From contig CAZMZP010000060.1 in the NCBI GenBank assembly GCA_964570935.1, positions 1 to 64,000 on the forward strand: a stretch of DNA of 64,000 nt. The letters are read 5' to 3'. This stretch comes from JAFGJU01 sp964570935 (lineage in GTDB: Bacteria > Eisenbacteria > RBG-16-71-46 > JAFGJU01). Under the pieces are notes generated by a model, which ran no database searches, was not told the DNA's origin, and saw only the letters and a program-made list of their open reading frames with translations. Shown in pieces: positions 50,973 to 59,333 of the stretch. The stretch's first letter is position 1. Every line of letters starts with the position of its first letter. Position numbers and translations under genes: made by a program.

Positions 50973-52151
50973 ATGAAAACGCGTCTCGCAGCAGTGGCTC
51001 TGGCTCTTTCGCTGGCTCTGGCGACTTCGGCCGCTTACGCCCAGAAGATGTACTGGACCGACACCGGGCACAACAAGATCCGGCGCGCCAACCTCGACGG
51101 TACCGGCATACAGGAGTTGGTCACGACCGGTCTGGAGGCGGCGGCCGCCATCTGCCTGGACACCACGCAAGGCAAGATGTATTGGACCGACTGGGTCACT
51201 GCGACGTCATGGATCAAGCGGGCCAACATGAACGGGACTGAAGTGGAGACGCTCGTCACCGGACTGCAAGGCCCCTTCGGGCTGGCCCTCGACTTGAGGC
51301 CCGGCGGCATCAAGAAGATGTACTGGACCGAGTTTTCAGCCAACAAGATCCGGCGGGCCAACCTGGACGGCTCCGGCATTGAGGACCTCATCACCACGGG
51401 ACTCAGCCACCCCAACGGCATTACCCTGGACCTTGATGCGGAGAAAATGTACTGGGGAGACGACGCGTTAACCGGCAGCATCCGGAGGGCGAACCTCAAC
51501 GGCACCAACGTGGAGAATCTGGTCACAGTGGGGCTGACTGCGCCCATGTACGTGGCCCTCGACCTTGGCTCGGGCAAGATGTACTGGACCGACCTGGGTA
51601 CGCTCAAGATCCAGCGCGCGGACCTTGACGGCTCGAACGTCGAGGATCTCATAACGACCGACCTCAACTCTCCTGTGGGTCTCGCACTTGACCTGACTGC
51701 TGGCAAGATGTACTTCACGGACCTAGGCGAAACGAGCGGACGGATCCGTCGCGCGAACCTGGACGGCACGGGGATTCAGCCTGTCATCACCTCCGGGATC
51801 GGTGCGTCGTACGGCATCACCGTGGACCCGGTGCCGCACGTGGGAGTGCCTTCGGGGAACGCGCCGCTCCGGCTTCAGTTCGAGCTGATGCCCGGCTACC
51901 CCAACCCATTCAATCCGCTGGCAACGATCGAATACTCCATGACTGAGCCGGGCCTCGTCCGTCTCGGCGTCTATGACACGGAAGGGCGCCTGTTGGCAAC
52001 GCTGGTCAATGAGGTGATGCCGGCGGGTGAGCACTCGACGACGTGGGATGGTCGAAACGCCGAGGGCCGAGCCGTGGCCTCCGGGGTGTATCTAATCAGC
52101 CTGAACGTGGGCGGCCGCGTGAAAGCTCACAAGATAACGCTGCTGAAGTAG
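50973..52151 (+). CDS. Secreted six-bladed YWTD (LDL-receptor-type) propeller with sorting tail
   Basis: 392 aa from the ATG at 50973 (AGGGGGG upstream). Signal peptide (MKTRLAAVALALSLALA, cleavage after AYA). Six repeats of ~42 residues, each starting KMYWTD or a variant (KMYWTE, KMYWGD, KMYFTD) and containing IRRANLDGTG..E.L(V/I)TTGL, i.e. a complete six-bladed LDLR-class-B propeller. A FlgD-like Ig sorting tail follows (GYPNPFNPLATIEYSM, WDGRNAEGRAVASGVYLISL, ending KITLLK). Predicted to be exported and surface attached. Immediately downstream of the kinase trio; ligand unknown. Confidence 0.88.
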   Translation: MKTRLAAVALALSLALATSAAYAQKMYWTDTGHNKIRRANLDGTGIQELVTTGLEAAAAICLDTTQGKMYWTDWVTATSWIKRANMNGTEVETLVTGLQGPFGLALDLRPGGIKKMYWTEFSANKIRRANLDGSGIEDLITTGLSHPNGITLDLDAEKMYWGDDALTGSIRRANLNGTNVENLVTVGLTAPMYVALDLGSGKMYWTDLGTLKIQRADLDGSNVEDLITTDLNSPVGLALDLTAGKMYFTDLGETSGRIRRANLDGTGIQPVITSGIGASYGITVDPVPHVGVPSGNAPLRLQFELMPGYPNPFNPLATIEYSMTEPGLVRLGVYDTEGRLLATLVNEVMPAGEHSTTWDGRNAEGRAVASGVYLISLNVGGRVKAHKITLLK

Positions 52152-52172
52152 GCGGCTGTGACCATCAAGCGC

Positions 52173-52206
52173 AGCAGGGCGGCCGAGTCAGTGCGGCCGC
52201 CCCGCT
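52173..52206. terminator. Bidirectional hairpin between convergent genes
   Basis: 13-bp stem with one mismatch: AGCAGGGCGGCCG (52173-52185) against CGGCCGCCCCGCT (52194-52206), 8-nt loop. It lies between the convergent propeller gene and DUF6249-like gene. No T-tract. Confidence 0.5.
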
Positions 52207-52234
52207 CTAGGCGCAGTCTTCTTGGAGCCCGGCC

Positions 52235-52576
52235 TCATTTTCGCCTTATCGTGTACCTGGCAATCACGTAGTACAGGACCAGACCCACACCCGTGAAGAT
52301 GAACATGGCGGCCATCATGTACTCCCGCGTCAGGTCCGGAGGAGCAAGCCGCCCGGCCAGGATACCCAGCCCTATTCCTATCATCACGAACGCCCACTTA
52401 AGAACCGAAAGCACGCGCAGCTCAGGACTCTCCTCGAAAAGGGACCTAAGTTTGTCGTCCACGACCCCCTTCTCGATCAGCTGACGCTTGATCCTGCTGT
52501 CGAACACGGTCTTAATGATCAGAACGATCGTGATGAAGAACGCTATCCCCACTACCAGTGGCGCCAGGACTTCCAT
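52235..52576 (-). CDS. Small three-helix membrane protein, DUF6249-like
   Basis: 113 aa from the ATG at 52576 (AAAGGAG at 6 nt). Three hydrophobic segments: LAPLVVGIAFFITIVLIIKTV (~4-24), VLKWAFVMIGIGLGILAG (~60-78), and MMAAMFIFTGVGLVLYYVIA (~88-108), with RIKRQLIEKGVVDD between the first two. The pattern is close to DUF6249, short inner-membrane proteins often found beside ECF sigma factors. Divergent from the sigma-factor gene here. Function unknown. Confidence 0.7.
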   Translation of the reverse strand: MEVLAPLVVGIAFFITIVLIIKTVFDSRIKRQLIEKGVVDDKLRSLFEESPELRVLSVLKWAFVMIGIGLGILAGRLAPPDLTREYMMAAMFIFTGVGLVLYYVIARYTIRRK

Positions 52577-52692
52577 CGTATTCTCCTTTCCCGGTGGTCC
52601 GGTTGTCGGTTGACGGCTCTCGTGTGCATCAGACAATGGAAGCGGAGAAATGTTGCACTCTTTGGCAGTGACTGTACCGCCCAAAAACGTGT

Positions 52693-52715
52693 AACATTCT
52701 CCCGGCTCGCCTGTC
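52693..52715 (+). promoter_or_regulatory. Possible ECF-type autoregulatory promoter
   Basis: An AAC element (52693-52695) and a GTC element (52713-52715) separated by 17 nt, as in ECF -35/-10 boxes, directly upstream of the sigma factor. Transcription would start near 52722, 16 nt from the ATG. Confidence 0.3.
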
Positions 52716-52739
52716 ATACAAGAGGTGGATACTAAGAGC

Positions 52740-53336
52740 ATGAGCTCAGCAACACGTGCACGTCTCGCCGGAAGCGTTATCCTCGTCGAAGACATGGCGG
52801 AAGGGGACTCGACGACGTTGGAATCCCTTGTCACGAGGCACAGGCCTCTCGTGACTCACATCGTCTACCGGACTATAGGCGGGAGGGCGGACGCCGAGGA
52901 CGTCTGCCAGGAGGTCTTCCTCAGAGTCTGCCAGGGATTCCCTGGTTTTAGGCGCGAGTCGAAGGCGTCCACCTGGATTGCCAGGATCGCGTACAACACG
53001 TGCATCAACTATCTTCAGAAGAAGAGAGAGGTGCTGATTGACGACCTCCCGGGAGACGACCGCGGTGTCGAAACCTTGCCGGCGACACGCGTGCGTCCTG
53101 ATGAGTGCGCCCAGAGCGAAGACCTTGCCGGGCTGCTGGAGGCGGAGATTCGAACGCTGCCGCCCCACTTCAGGACGATCCTGACGCTCTTTCATCTGGA
53201 AGACATGAATTACCGCGAGATAGGAGAAGTGATGAACCTGCCTGAGGGCACGGTGAAGAGCTATCTCTTCAGGGCAAGAAGGCGGCTCAGGCAGAGACTC
53301 ATGAAGAAATACAGCGAGGAGGAACTGCGGCCGTGA
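52740..53336 (+). CDS. ECF RNA polymerase sigma factor
   Basis: 198 aa from the ATG at 52740 (AGAGGTGG 11 nt upstream); a GTG at 52725 is possible. Sigma region 2 (LVTHIVYRTIGGRADAEDVCQEVFLRV, FRRESKASTWIARIAYNTCINYL) and region 4 (LPPHFRTILTLFHLEDMNYREIGEVMNLPEGTVKSYLFRARRRL) are complete; region 3 is absent, as in group 4 (ECF). It overlaps the anti-sigma gene by 4 nt, so the two are made in tandem. Confidence 0.94.
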   Translation: MSSATRARLAGSVILVEDMAEGDSTTLESLVTRHRPLVTHIVYRTIGGRADAEDVCQEVFLRVCQGFPGFRRESKASTWIARIAYNTCINYLQKKREVLIDDLPGDDRGVETLPATRVRPDECAQSEDLAGLLEAEIRTLPPHFRTILTLFHLEDMNYREIGEVMNLPEGTVKSYLFRARRRLRQRLMKKYSEEELRP

Positions 53337-53875
53337 ACCACCTCAGAGACGAAGAAATCCAGGCCTACCTCGACGGCGGCGCGGCGGCGGATGCGGGTCG
53401 CGCGGCCGATCATCTGGGGCGATGCCCCGTCTGCCGAACAGTTTGTGAGGAGTACAGGACGCTGTACGCGGCTCTGGCGGACGAGAGCCACGTGTGCGAT
53501 CCGACCCGCGTCTCGGTGGGGGCGACTGCCCCGGGCATCGAACGGGAGGGCCGCGCGCACGCTGCGGGCCTGTCGGACACGGTTGTCACGGGAGGAGCGA
53601 TAGCAGTCGTGTTGGCAGCCGCGGTGTTGGTGTTTGTGAACGTGGGAGGCGTCGGTCCCGGCGCGAGCGGGGTCGTGAGCGCGTTCGGGCAGCTGTTGCG
53701 CCAGGTCGTCGAACTGCCGGCTTCTCTCTGGCGCCCGGACGTAGGAGCGCATTACGAAACAGGTGCGATCATCACCGCCGGGCTGGTTGTCTGTGTCGCC
53801 CTTGTCCTGGACCGGATCCTGCTCGCACCCCGTCTGGCTGGAACGAGGCCGCCGGGACGCGGGTTCCGACCCTAG
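53333..53875 (+). CDS. Zinc-finger anti-sigma factor
   Basis: 180 aa, GTG start overlapping the sigma stop (GTGA). An N-terminal putative-zinc-finger (zf-HC2) motif His-x3-Cys-x2-Cys in DHLGRCPVCRTVCEEY, as in ZAS anti-sigma factors. Two hydrophobic segments follow (~85-105, VVTGGAIAVVLAAAVLVFV; ~143-163). Presumed to hold the sigma factor at the membrane until an envelope signal is sensed. The 3' end overlaps the convergent radical SAM gene by 4 nt. Confidence 0.85.
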   Translation: MNHLRDEEIQAYLDGGAAADAGRAADHLGRCPVCRTVCEEYRTLYAALADESHVCDPTRVSVGATAPGIEREGRAHAAGLSDTVVTGGAIAVVLAAAVLVFVNVGGVGPGASGVVSAFGQLLRQVVELPASLWRPDVGAHYETGAIITAGLVVCVALVLDRILLAPRLAGTRPPGRGFRP

Positions 53876-55239
53876 CGTCCCACCCCGTGCACGATTTTGG
53901 GAATAGTCGGGATGCCGGCCGCGAGCTTCGTCCTAATTGCCTCGCGGTGGCGCATGAGTGTTCTGTACTGGGTCTGGAAGACAAGAAGCGGAATCATGCT
54001 CTTCCAGTTCTGGTATGCCCGCAGCACGCGCTTTGCTATCTTCCGTCTGGAGTAGAACTCTCTCCACGCCCAGTGATAACCTTCCTGGAGTCTCTCCGGT
54101 GACATCCTCTTGGGCTGGTACACCACTTCGTCCACACCGTACTTGCTCCAGTCGCGGTCAAAGATCCTGCCCTCGCTCTCGAGCCTCTGATAGTGGTCGG
54201 TGCCGGGGAAAGGAGTCAGTATGCTGAACTGCGCCGCGTCGACTCCGATTCTGTCCGCGAATTCAACGGTCTCCTCGAACACCGTGTGCTCGTCGGAGTC
54301 GAAACCCACTATGAACGCGCCCTCGACCATTATGCCGTGGTCGTGGAGTATCTTTATCTTGTTACGGAACTCGTCCGGGTGAAGCCACTTCTTCTTTGCC
54401 TCCTTGAGCGAGTCAGGGTTGGACGACTCGAATCCGATGAAGAGAGCCCGGCATCCGCTCTTTCGCATCAACGGCACCATGCCCGGCATGTCCACTACGT
54501 CCAGCGTGGCCTGTCCGGCCCAGATGATCTTCTGCGGTATTAGTCTCCGGAACAATTCTGTAGAGTAACGTTCATCTCCTACGATGTTGTCGTCGAGGAA
54601 CCCGAGGAAGCACATGCCGTTCGTCTTGCTCTTCAAGAGCTCGATCTCAGCCATCACTTCGTCGAGCGGTCTCATCCTGTAACTGCGACCGAAGAAACGC
54701 CACACAGAACAGAAACTGCAGCTGAACTTGCATCCCCTGAAAACCTGGATCGTGTTCTTGAAGAGATAGCCATCCCTGTTGAACAAGTCCCTTCTGGGCA
54801 GGGGCAGATTCTTGAGAGAGGGCCTCGTTGCCTGGTTGTAGATTTTCTGGAGCCTGTTCTTGCTGAAATCCTCAAACACCTGCGGCCAAATAGACTCGGC
54901 CTCTCCGACAACCACCGCGTCGGCGTGCAGGGCCGCCTCCTGGGGGAGAGTCGTTGGATGGATGCCGCCCAGCACCACCTTTGCCCCCCGCTTTCTCATC
55001 TCCGCCGCGATTTCGTAGGCGCGGGGCGCCTGTGCAGTCATCGCGGTGATGCCGACGAGGTCGGCCATCTTCTCGTCGTAGTCCCAGTGCTCCACGTTCT
55101 CGTCGACCAATTCGACGTCCACGTTCGGAGGAGTCAGGGAAGCCACAATCGGGAGGTTCAACGGAGGAAACGCGAAGATCTTTTGAGTGGTCAGTCCAAA
55201 ATGGCGATTGAAGACCGGTGAGATCAGCGTCAGTTTCAT
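53872..55239 (-). CDS. B12-binding radical SAM protein
   Basis: 455 aa from the ATG at 55239 (CAGGAGTT 5 nt upstream). An N-terminal cobalamin-binding Rossmann domain (ADLVGITAMTAQAPRAYEIA, KVVLGGIHPTTLPQEA, ADAVVVGEAE), then a radical SAM domain with the 4Fe-4S motif CKFSCSFCSVW (~residue 180-190), FLDDNIVGD, and GFESSNPDSLKEAKKKW. The arrangement is that of B12-dependent radical SAM enzymes such as hopanoid C2-methylase-like and DUF4070 proteins; the substrate cannot be read. Divergent from the EamA gene. Confidence 0.88.
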   Translation of the reverse strand: MKLTLISPVFNRHFGLTTQKIFAFPPLNLPIVASLTPPNVDVELVDENVEHWDYDEKMADLVGITAMTAQAPRAYEIAAEMRKRGAKVVLGGIHPTTLPQEAALHADAVVVGEAESIWPQVFEDFSKNRLQKIYNQATRPSLKNLPLPRRDLFNRDGYLFKNTIQVFRGCKFSCSFCSVWRFFGRSYRMRPLDEVMAEIELLKSKTNGMCFLGFLDDNIVGDERYSTELFRRLIPQKIIWAGQATLDVVDMPGMVPLMRKSGCRALFIGFESSNPDSLKEAKKKWLHPDEFRNKIKILHDHGIMVEGAFIVGFDSDEHTVFEETVEFADRIGVDAAQFSILTPFPGTDHYQRLESEGRIFDRDWSKYGVDEVVYQPKRMSPERLQEGYHWAWREFYSRRKIAKRVLRAYQNWKSMIPLLVFQTQYRTLMRHREAIRTKLAAGIPTIPKIVHGVGR

Positions 55240-55419
55240 TGTAACTCCTGCATCTTGCCCTAGTAGGTTCGTCTTCCGACACGCAGTAGAACCCGTTTCG
55301 ACCGAAATGTCAACAAAAGTTTCCTGCGACCCACGACTTCGCTCTCCCGGTTTTCGATGGAGTGTCACGCGCCCCGACTGCAGCCGCAGTGCGGACCCGC
55401 CCTCACCGCTAATCCTCGG

Positions 55420-55448
55420 TTCACTTTCCGGCGCGGGAGAGCTACAAT
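55420..55448 (+). promoter_or_regulatory. Sigma70-type promoter of the EamA gene, implying a leaderless mRNA
   Basis: TTCACT (55420-55425), 17 nt, TACAAT (55443-55448). The predicted start (~55455) is 2 nt from the ATG. Confidence 0.5.
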
Positions 55449-55456
55449 ACTGCGAT

Positions 55457-56332
55457 ATGGGTGAACTGTATGCTCTGCTGACCGCAATAATGTGGGCCTC
55501 GGCGGTCATCTTCCTGAAATGGTCCGGCGAGACGATACCTCCGTTCGCGCTCAACGTCTTCAGGGTGGTGTTCTCGAGTGCGGCGCTGCTGCTGACGATG
55601 GTGGTGGCGGGGCAGGAAGTACTCAGACCGGCGCCGCTCAGCGACTACCTCGTCCTCTTCGCGAGCGGAATCATAGCCATAGCCATCTCGGACACTCTGT
55701 TCCTGATGGCTCTGAACAGGGTGGGCGCCGGCATAATGGCCATCATAGACTGTCTGTACGCGCCCGGCGTCGTACTGTTCGCGTTCATGCTTCTGGGCGA
55801 GAGACTGGGGCCGTGGCAGTCGGCAGGGATGGTGCTGGTCATAGGCGGAGTCCTGATTGCGGCCCGGCACGAGCCGCCCGCGGGGGTGACGAAGCGGCAG
55901 ATCCTGGTCGGGAGCGTCTACGGCGTTCTGTCCATGGCCACGGTGGGGTTGGGGATCGTCATCGCGAAACCGGTGCTGAATCACTCGCCTGTTCTGTGGG
56001 CCACGACGATGCGGCAGATCGGCGCCCTCGTCGCGATGGTGGTGGTGGCGCTGGCCCTGCCCGGCCGCCGCACCACGTTCTCATTCTTCAGACCGTCACG
56101 AGCGTGGAGACACGCCGTGCCGGCCACACTGCTGGGCTCCTACTTTGCCCTCATATTCTGGATTGCCGGGATGAAGTACACCGACGCCGGTCCGGCGGCC
56201 ATCCTGAACCAGACCAGCTCCATCTACATCCTCATCCTGGCGTCCGTATTCCTGAAGGAGTCGTTCACCGGCAGGAAGTTGATTGCGACTGGCCTCGCGA
56301 TCGCGGGCATAGTGATGGTGACGCTGGCGTAG
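55457..56332 (+). CDS. EamA-family (DMT) transporter
   Basis: 291 aa, about ten hydrophobic segments in two five-helix EamA repeats (MGELYALLTAIMWASAVIFL ... MAIIDCLYAPGVVLFAFMLLGE; second half from QILVGSVYGVLSMATVG to SSIYILILASVFLKESFT, GLAIAGIVMVTLA). Drug/metabolite exporter superfamily; substrate unknown. No ribosome site near the ATG; GGGAGAG is 14 nt away and the -10 box lies 9 nt before the start. Convergent with the cytochrome gene. Confidence 0.9.
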   Translation: MGELYALLTAIMWASAVIFLKWSGETIPPFALNVFRVVFSSAALLLTMVVAGQEVLRPAPLSDYLVLFASGIIAIAISDTLFLMALNRVGAGIMAIIDCLYAPGVVLFAFMLLGERLGPWQSAGMVLVIGGVLIAARHEPPAGVTKRQILVGSVYGVLSMATVGLGIVIAKPVLNHSPVLWATTMRQIGALVAMVVVALALPGRRTTFSFFRPSRAWRHAVPATLLGSYFALIFWIAGMKYTDAGPAAILNQTSSIYILILASVFLKESFTGRKLIATGLAIAGIVMVTLA

Positions 56333-56348
56333 GTTTGCCTGGTCGGTC

Positions 56349-57050
56349 CTAGTCTCCACCGCCCATCAAGGCGATGCCGCCGAAATGGCACACCACGCAA
56401 ACACCCACGCTCATGCGTGCGGTCTTAGACACCATGGAGCCTCCGTGAATGGTGTGGCAGGCCTGACACGCCTTCCCAAACGTGAGGTAGTTCACCGGCT
56501 GGAACACGCCCATGGTCACGATGGCGGTCTTGTGGCACCGGAAGCAAACGTGCGCCCTGGCGCCGGTCAGCATTTCCGCCTTGCCCGAGTGCCCGGAATG
56601 GCACTCAAGACACGACAACTGCTTCCTGTGGCCTTCGAACCCGGCGCTTGTCAGGAGACCGTGCCTGTCCCTGGGGTTCACGGTGCGCCTTCCGAGGACG
56701 TCCTGGTCGAAATGGCACTTCCCGCACACGGCGTTCTGCCCGGCCTTGTCCATGCGTGAAGGATTCGACGGAACGCCCGACTCCGGGTCCTCCAAGTGTG
56801 CGAGGGAGTTTTCGTGGCAGGCTCCGCACTCGCGCGATTGCCCCGGCCTCACGCGCGACATGAGCGACGATTTGGCGTGCTTGGAGTTCTTCCACGAGTC
56901 GAATTCTCTCTCGTGACACGGCTGACAGGTAGAGGACGGGGCGACCGGTCCCCCCGGCTCGTGCTTGCTCGGGCCGTCGTAGTTCCAGGTCCGTGTGCAA
57001 CCGGACAAGAGTGTGAGCGTGACAAGCGCGGGAGCAATCAGCGTTCTCAC
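56349..57050 (-). CDS. Seven-haem c-type cytochrome lipoprotein
   Basis: 233 aa, GTG start with a GGGGG site. A lipoprotein signal (VTLTLLSGC, Cys18) and seven CxxCH motifs (CQPCH, CGACH, CGKCH, CLECH, CFRCH, CQACH, CVVCH). The haem spacing and the NPRDRHG and CLECHSGH blocks resemble decaheme/DmsE or c554/NrfB-like multihaem electron carriers. Probably an envelope-anchored electron-transfer protein; partner unknown. It follows the metallophosphatase by 16 nt in the same direction. Confidence 0.9.
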   Translation of the reverse strand: MRTLIAPALVTLTLLSGCTRTWNYDGPSKHEPGGPVAPSSTCQPCHEREFDSWKNSKHAKSSLMSRVRPGQSRECGACHENSLAHLEDPESGVPSNPSRMDKAGQNAVCGKCHFDQDVLGRRTVNPRDRHGLLTSAGFEGHRKQLSCLECHSGHSGKAEMLTGARAHVCFRCHKTAIVTMGVFQPVNYLTFGKACQACHTIHGGSMVSKTARMSVGVCVVCHFGGIALMGGGD

Positions 57051-57066
57051 GAGCTACCCCCTCGAG

Positions 57067-59046
57067 TCACCGCAGAAGGACCACCGTGCCGGCCGAGCTC
57101 CTGCCGCCCGCGTCCACCCTACAAACATATATGCCCGAAGCCGCCTCGAGGCCCCCGTCGTCGAGGCCGTCCCATGCCATTTCATGGTCCCCTGGGCCGA
57201 GCGTCTTCGCTACTAGCGTGCGGACGAGTCTTCCGTCCACACTGAAAATGCGAAGCAGGACTCCGGCCGGCTCCCCAAGACTGAACGTGAGGCGCAGTGA
57301 TGAGTTGAATGGATTCGGATACGTGACGCGGAGGTCCAACGCTCCGTTGAGGACCCTGCCGGCGTCCTTTCCGGAACCGCGGTCGTCGCCGACTCCTATC
57401 GGCGTCTGGACGAGCGTGAAAGCATCTATCGTCTCGCCGCCGGGCGTCAGCGCCGCGAAAGTCAGCACGTTGCGGTTGATTTCGACCTTGCAGTAGTGAA
57501 GGACCTTCTCGGCCGCCACCACGTACGGGTAGGTCGTGTCGGGAGCGTACAGGGGAGCGCCTCCGCCGCCGGTCGTCACGTGCTGCACGCCGTTCACCTC
57601 GCAGCGCGCGTAGTAGTGGTTGTGCCCGCCGAACAACACGGCCACTCCGTACTCCTCACACAGCGGCTGAACGTAAGCCTGCACGGCGGCGTCGTTCTCG
57701 TGGTTGCCTCCGGCCGACCATCCGGGCTCGTGCAGACAGACAAACCGCCACGGCTTCTCCGTCGAGGCCAGGTCGTTCTCCAGCCAGGCAAGCTGAGCGG
57801 AGCCCGGACCGTAGGCCGTGTACTGGTCCACCATGGCGAAATGCGCCGGGCCGTAGTCGAAGGACCAGTATCTGCCGCCCGCGAAAGGATAAGGAAAGTA
57901 CTTGGCGAACAGCACGCCCGATTCCTCGTGGTTACCCATGGCCACCTGGTAAGGCAGCTGCGCGAGCATCGAGCGTATGCCGGGGTAATCCGGGTCGAAC
58001 AGCTCCGCGTCCCAGTAGGCCTCGACGTCGCCGTTCGACACCAGGTCGCCGACTGACACCGCTAACGTCTGGAATTCCGGGTCTGTCTGGCATTCGGCCA
58101 TCATGGCGGCCGCGACCTGGTCGTGGTCCAGCGGATATGTGCGGGTGTCTCCGTAGGCAAAGAACTTGAGACTGTCGGCGTCCGCGGACGGAGGCGACCG
58201 GAAGGAGCCGGAAAGAGTGTCCTCGCCTGCCACCACCCGATAATGATGCTTGGCGGCCGGGGTCAGGCCGGTGATTGTGTACGAATGCTGGTGGTCCGTC
58301 CCGTACTCGCCGGTGAGCGCGCTTCCGGACGAACACAGGGTGTCCAGTCCCCAGGATATCTCGCACTGGCGGGTGCTCCGGAGCTGCCAGTGCACCTTCA
58401 TCTCCGCTGTGTCGCCGCTGAACGTCAGGTAGGGCGCCTTACGGAAGAGGCCGGTGGTCGCAAGCTCGAGGTCAAAGCTGAGGTCCGAGCTCGTCACGCC
58501 GGACTGATGGACTTCCACGGCCAACACGTTGCCGCCCGTCTCAAGAAGGGCGGGGTCGACCGGATAATCGTAGAAAGTGTACTCGCCGGCGCCCGACACA
58601 GCCGACGAAGCCAGGGTCTGGTAGTTGATCGGCACCGAGGGCATGTTGGACCTGCAGACCTCAGCGCCGTTCAGGTAGACCACCGCGCCGTCGTCGCGGA
58701 GCAGCCTCACCAGCAGGCCGCCGAACGACGACGGGTCCGGGACGCTGAAGTGATGTCTGAAGTAGGTCGTGACGTACTTGTGATTCGGGTCGGGGCCGTA
58801 GCTCACGGTCGTGGCCTCGTCGCCGTCGCCGTACCCCAACTGTGCCGGTCCCGAGAGCCAGCCCGTGTCGTCAAACCCCGGGTCCCTCCATGCGACGCCC
58901 TGGTTGGACCCGTTGTCGAGGTACTTCCATGTTGACCCGGACGCCACGAGTATCGTCTGTGAGTGCGCGCCGGAGGGCTCCAGGGCAAGAAGGACAAAGA
59001 ACGGGCAGCACAAAAGGGCTGTTCTGACGCAGGACTTTCCTCTCAT
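57067..59046 (-). CDS. Exported metallophosphatase (purple-acid-phosphatase-like) with sorting tail
   Basis: 659 aa from the ATG at 59046 (GAGGAT upstream). Signal peptide to ~residue 28. An N-terminal beta-sandwich (SFGGLLVRLLRDDGAVVYLNG), a fibronectin-like PAP N-domain (KAPYLTFSGDTAEMKVHWQL), then the metallophosphatase core with FFAYGDTR, SVGDLVSNGD, MGNHE, and FGGHNHYY metal-binding motifs (~residues 290-490). The C-terminus is a FlgD-like Ig sorting tail (TYPNPFNSSLRLTFSL, LVRTLVA, WDGLDDGG, ending TVVLLR). Predicted surface phosphoesterase. Confidence 0.93.
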   Translation of the reverse strand: MRGKSCVRTALLCCPFFVLLALEPSGAHSQTILVASGSTWKYLDNGSNQGVAWRDPGFDDTGWLSGPAQLGYGDGDEATTVSYGPDPNHKYVTTYFRHHFSVPDPSSFGGLLVRLLRDDGAVVYLNGAEVCRSNMPSVPINYQTLASSAVSGAGEYTFYDYPVDPALLETGGNVLAVEVHQSGVTSSDLSFDLELATTGLFRKAPYLTFSGDTAEMKVHWQLRSTRQCEISWGLDTLCSSGSALTGEYGTDHQHSYTITGLTPAAKHHYRVVAGEDTLSGSFRSPPSADADSLKFFAYGDTRTYPLDHDQVAAAMMAECQTDPEFQTLAVSVGDLVSNGDVEAYWDAELFDPDYPGIRSMLAQLPYQVAMGNHEESGVLFAKYFPYPFAGGRYWSFDYGPAHFAMVDQYTAYGPGSAQLAWLENDLASTEKPWRFVCLHEPGWSAGGNHENDAAVQAYVQPLCEEYGVAVLFGGHNHYYARCEVNGVQHVTTGGGGAPLYAPDTTYPYVVAAEKVLHYCKVEINRNVLTFAALTPGGETIDAFTLVQTPIGVGDDRGSGKDAGRVLNGALDLRVTYPNPFNSSLRLTFSLGEPAGVLLRIFSVDGRLVRTLVAKTLGPGDHEMAWDGLDDGGLEAASGIYVCRVDAGGRSSAGTVVLLR

Positions 59047-59100
59047 TCTGCGATCCTCGCTTCCATGGCTCAATGTGGCTCTGAGTCTGCGGGCCTTGTC

Positions 59101-59129
59101 AGTCTAGCAACTGCCGGCTGTCCGGGCAA
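59101..59129 (-). promoter_or_regulatory. Putative promoter of the metallophosphatase-cytochrome unit
   Basis: On the minus strand: TTGCCC (59129-59124), 17 nt, TAGACT (59106-59101). The -10 box is the same as at the CNNM promoter (26723-26728). Confidence 0.45.
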
Positions 59130-59333
59130 CCCAAGAATCCCCGGCCGGAAGCCGCATTTGGAGTTAGACTGAACACGTGCGCTGTGATACGCTTCTCGGC
59201 TGAAACAAAGGGGTGAAGTCTGACGTAACAGATGCTGTGGCTGCTCTCGGGGGATTGTTGCATCCGGGCCTGGGCAAGTGGCCACATCTTTTTTCGTGCA
59301 GGGACGTTTCTTGCAGGGACAGGAGGTCTCAAG

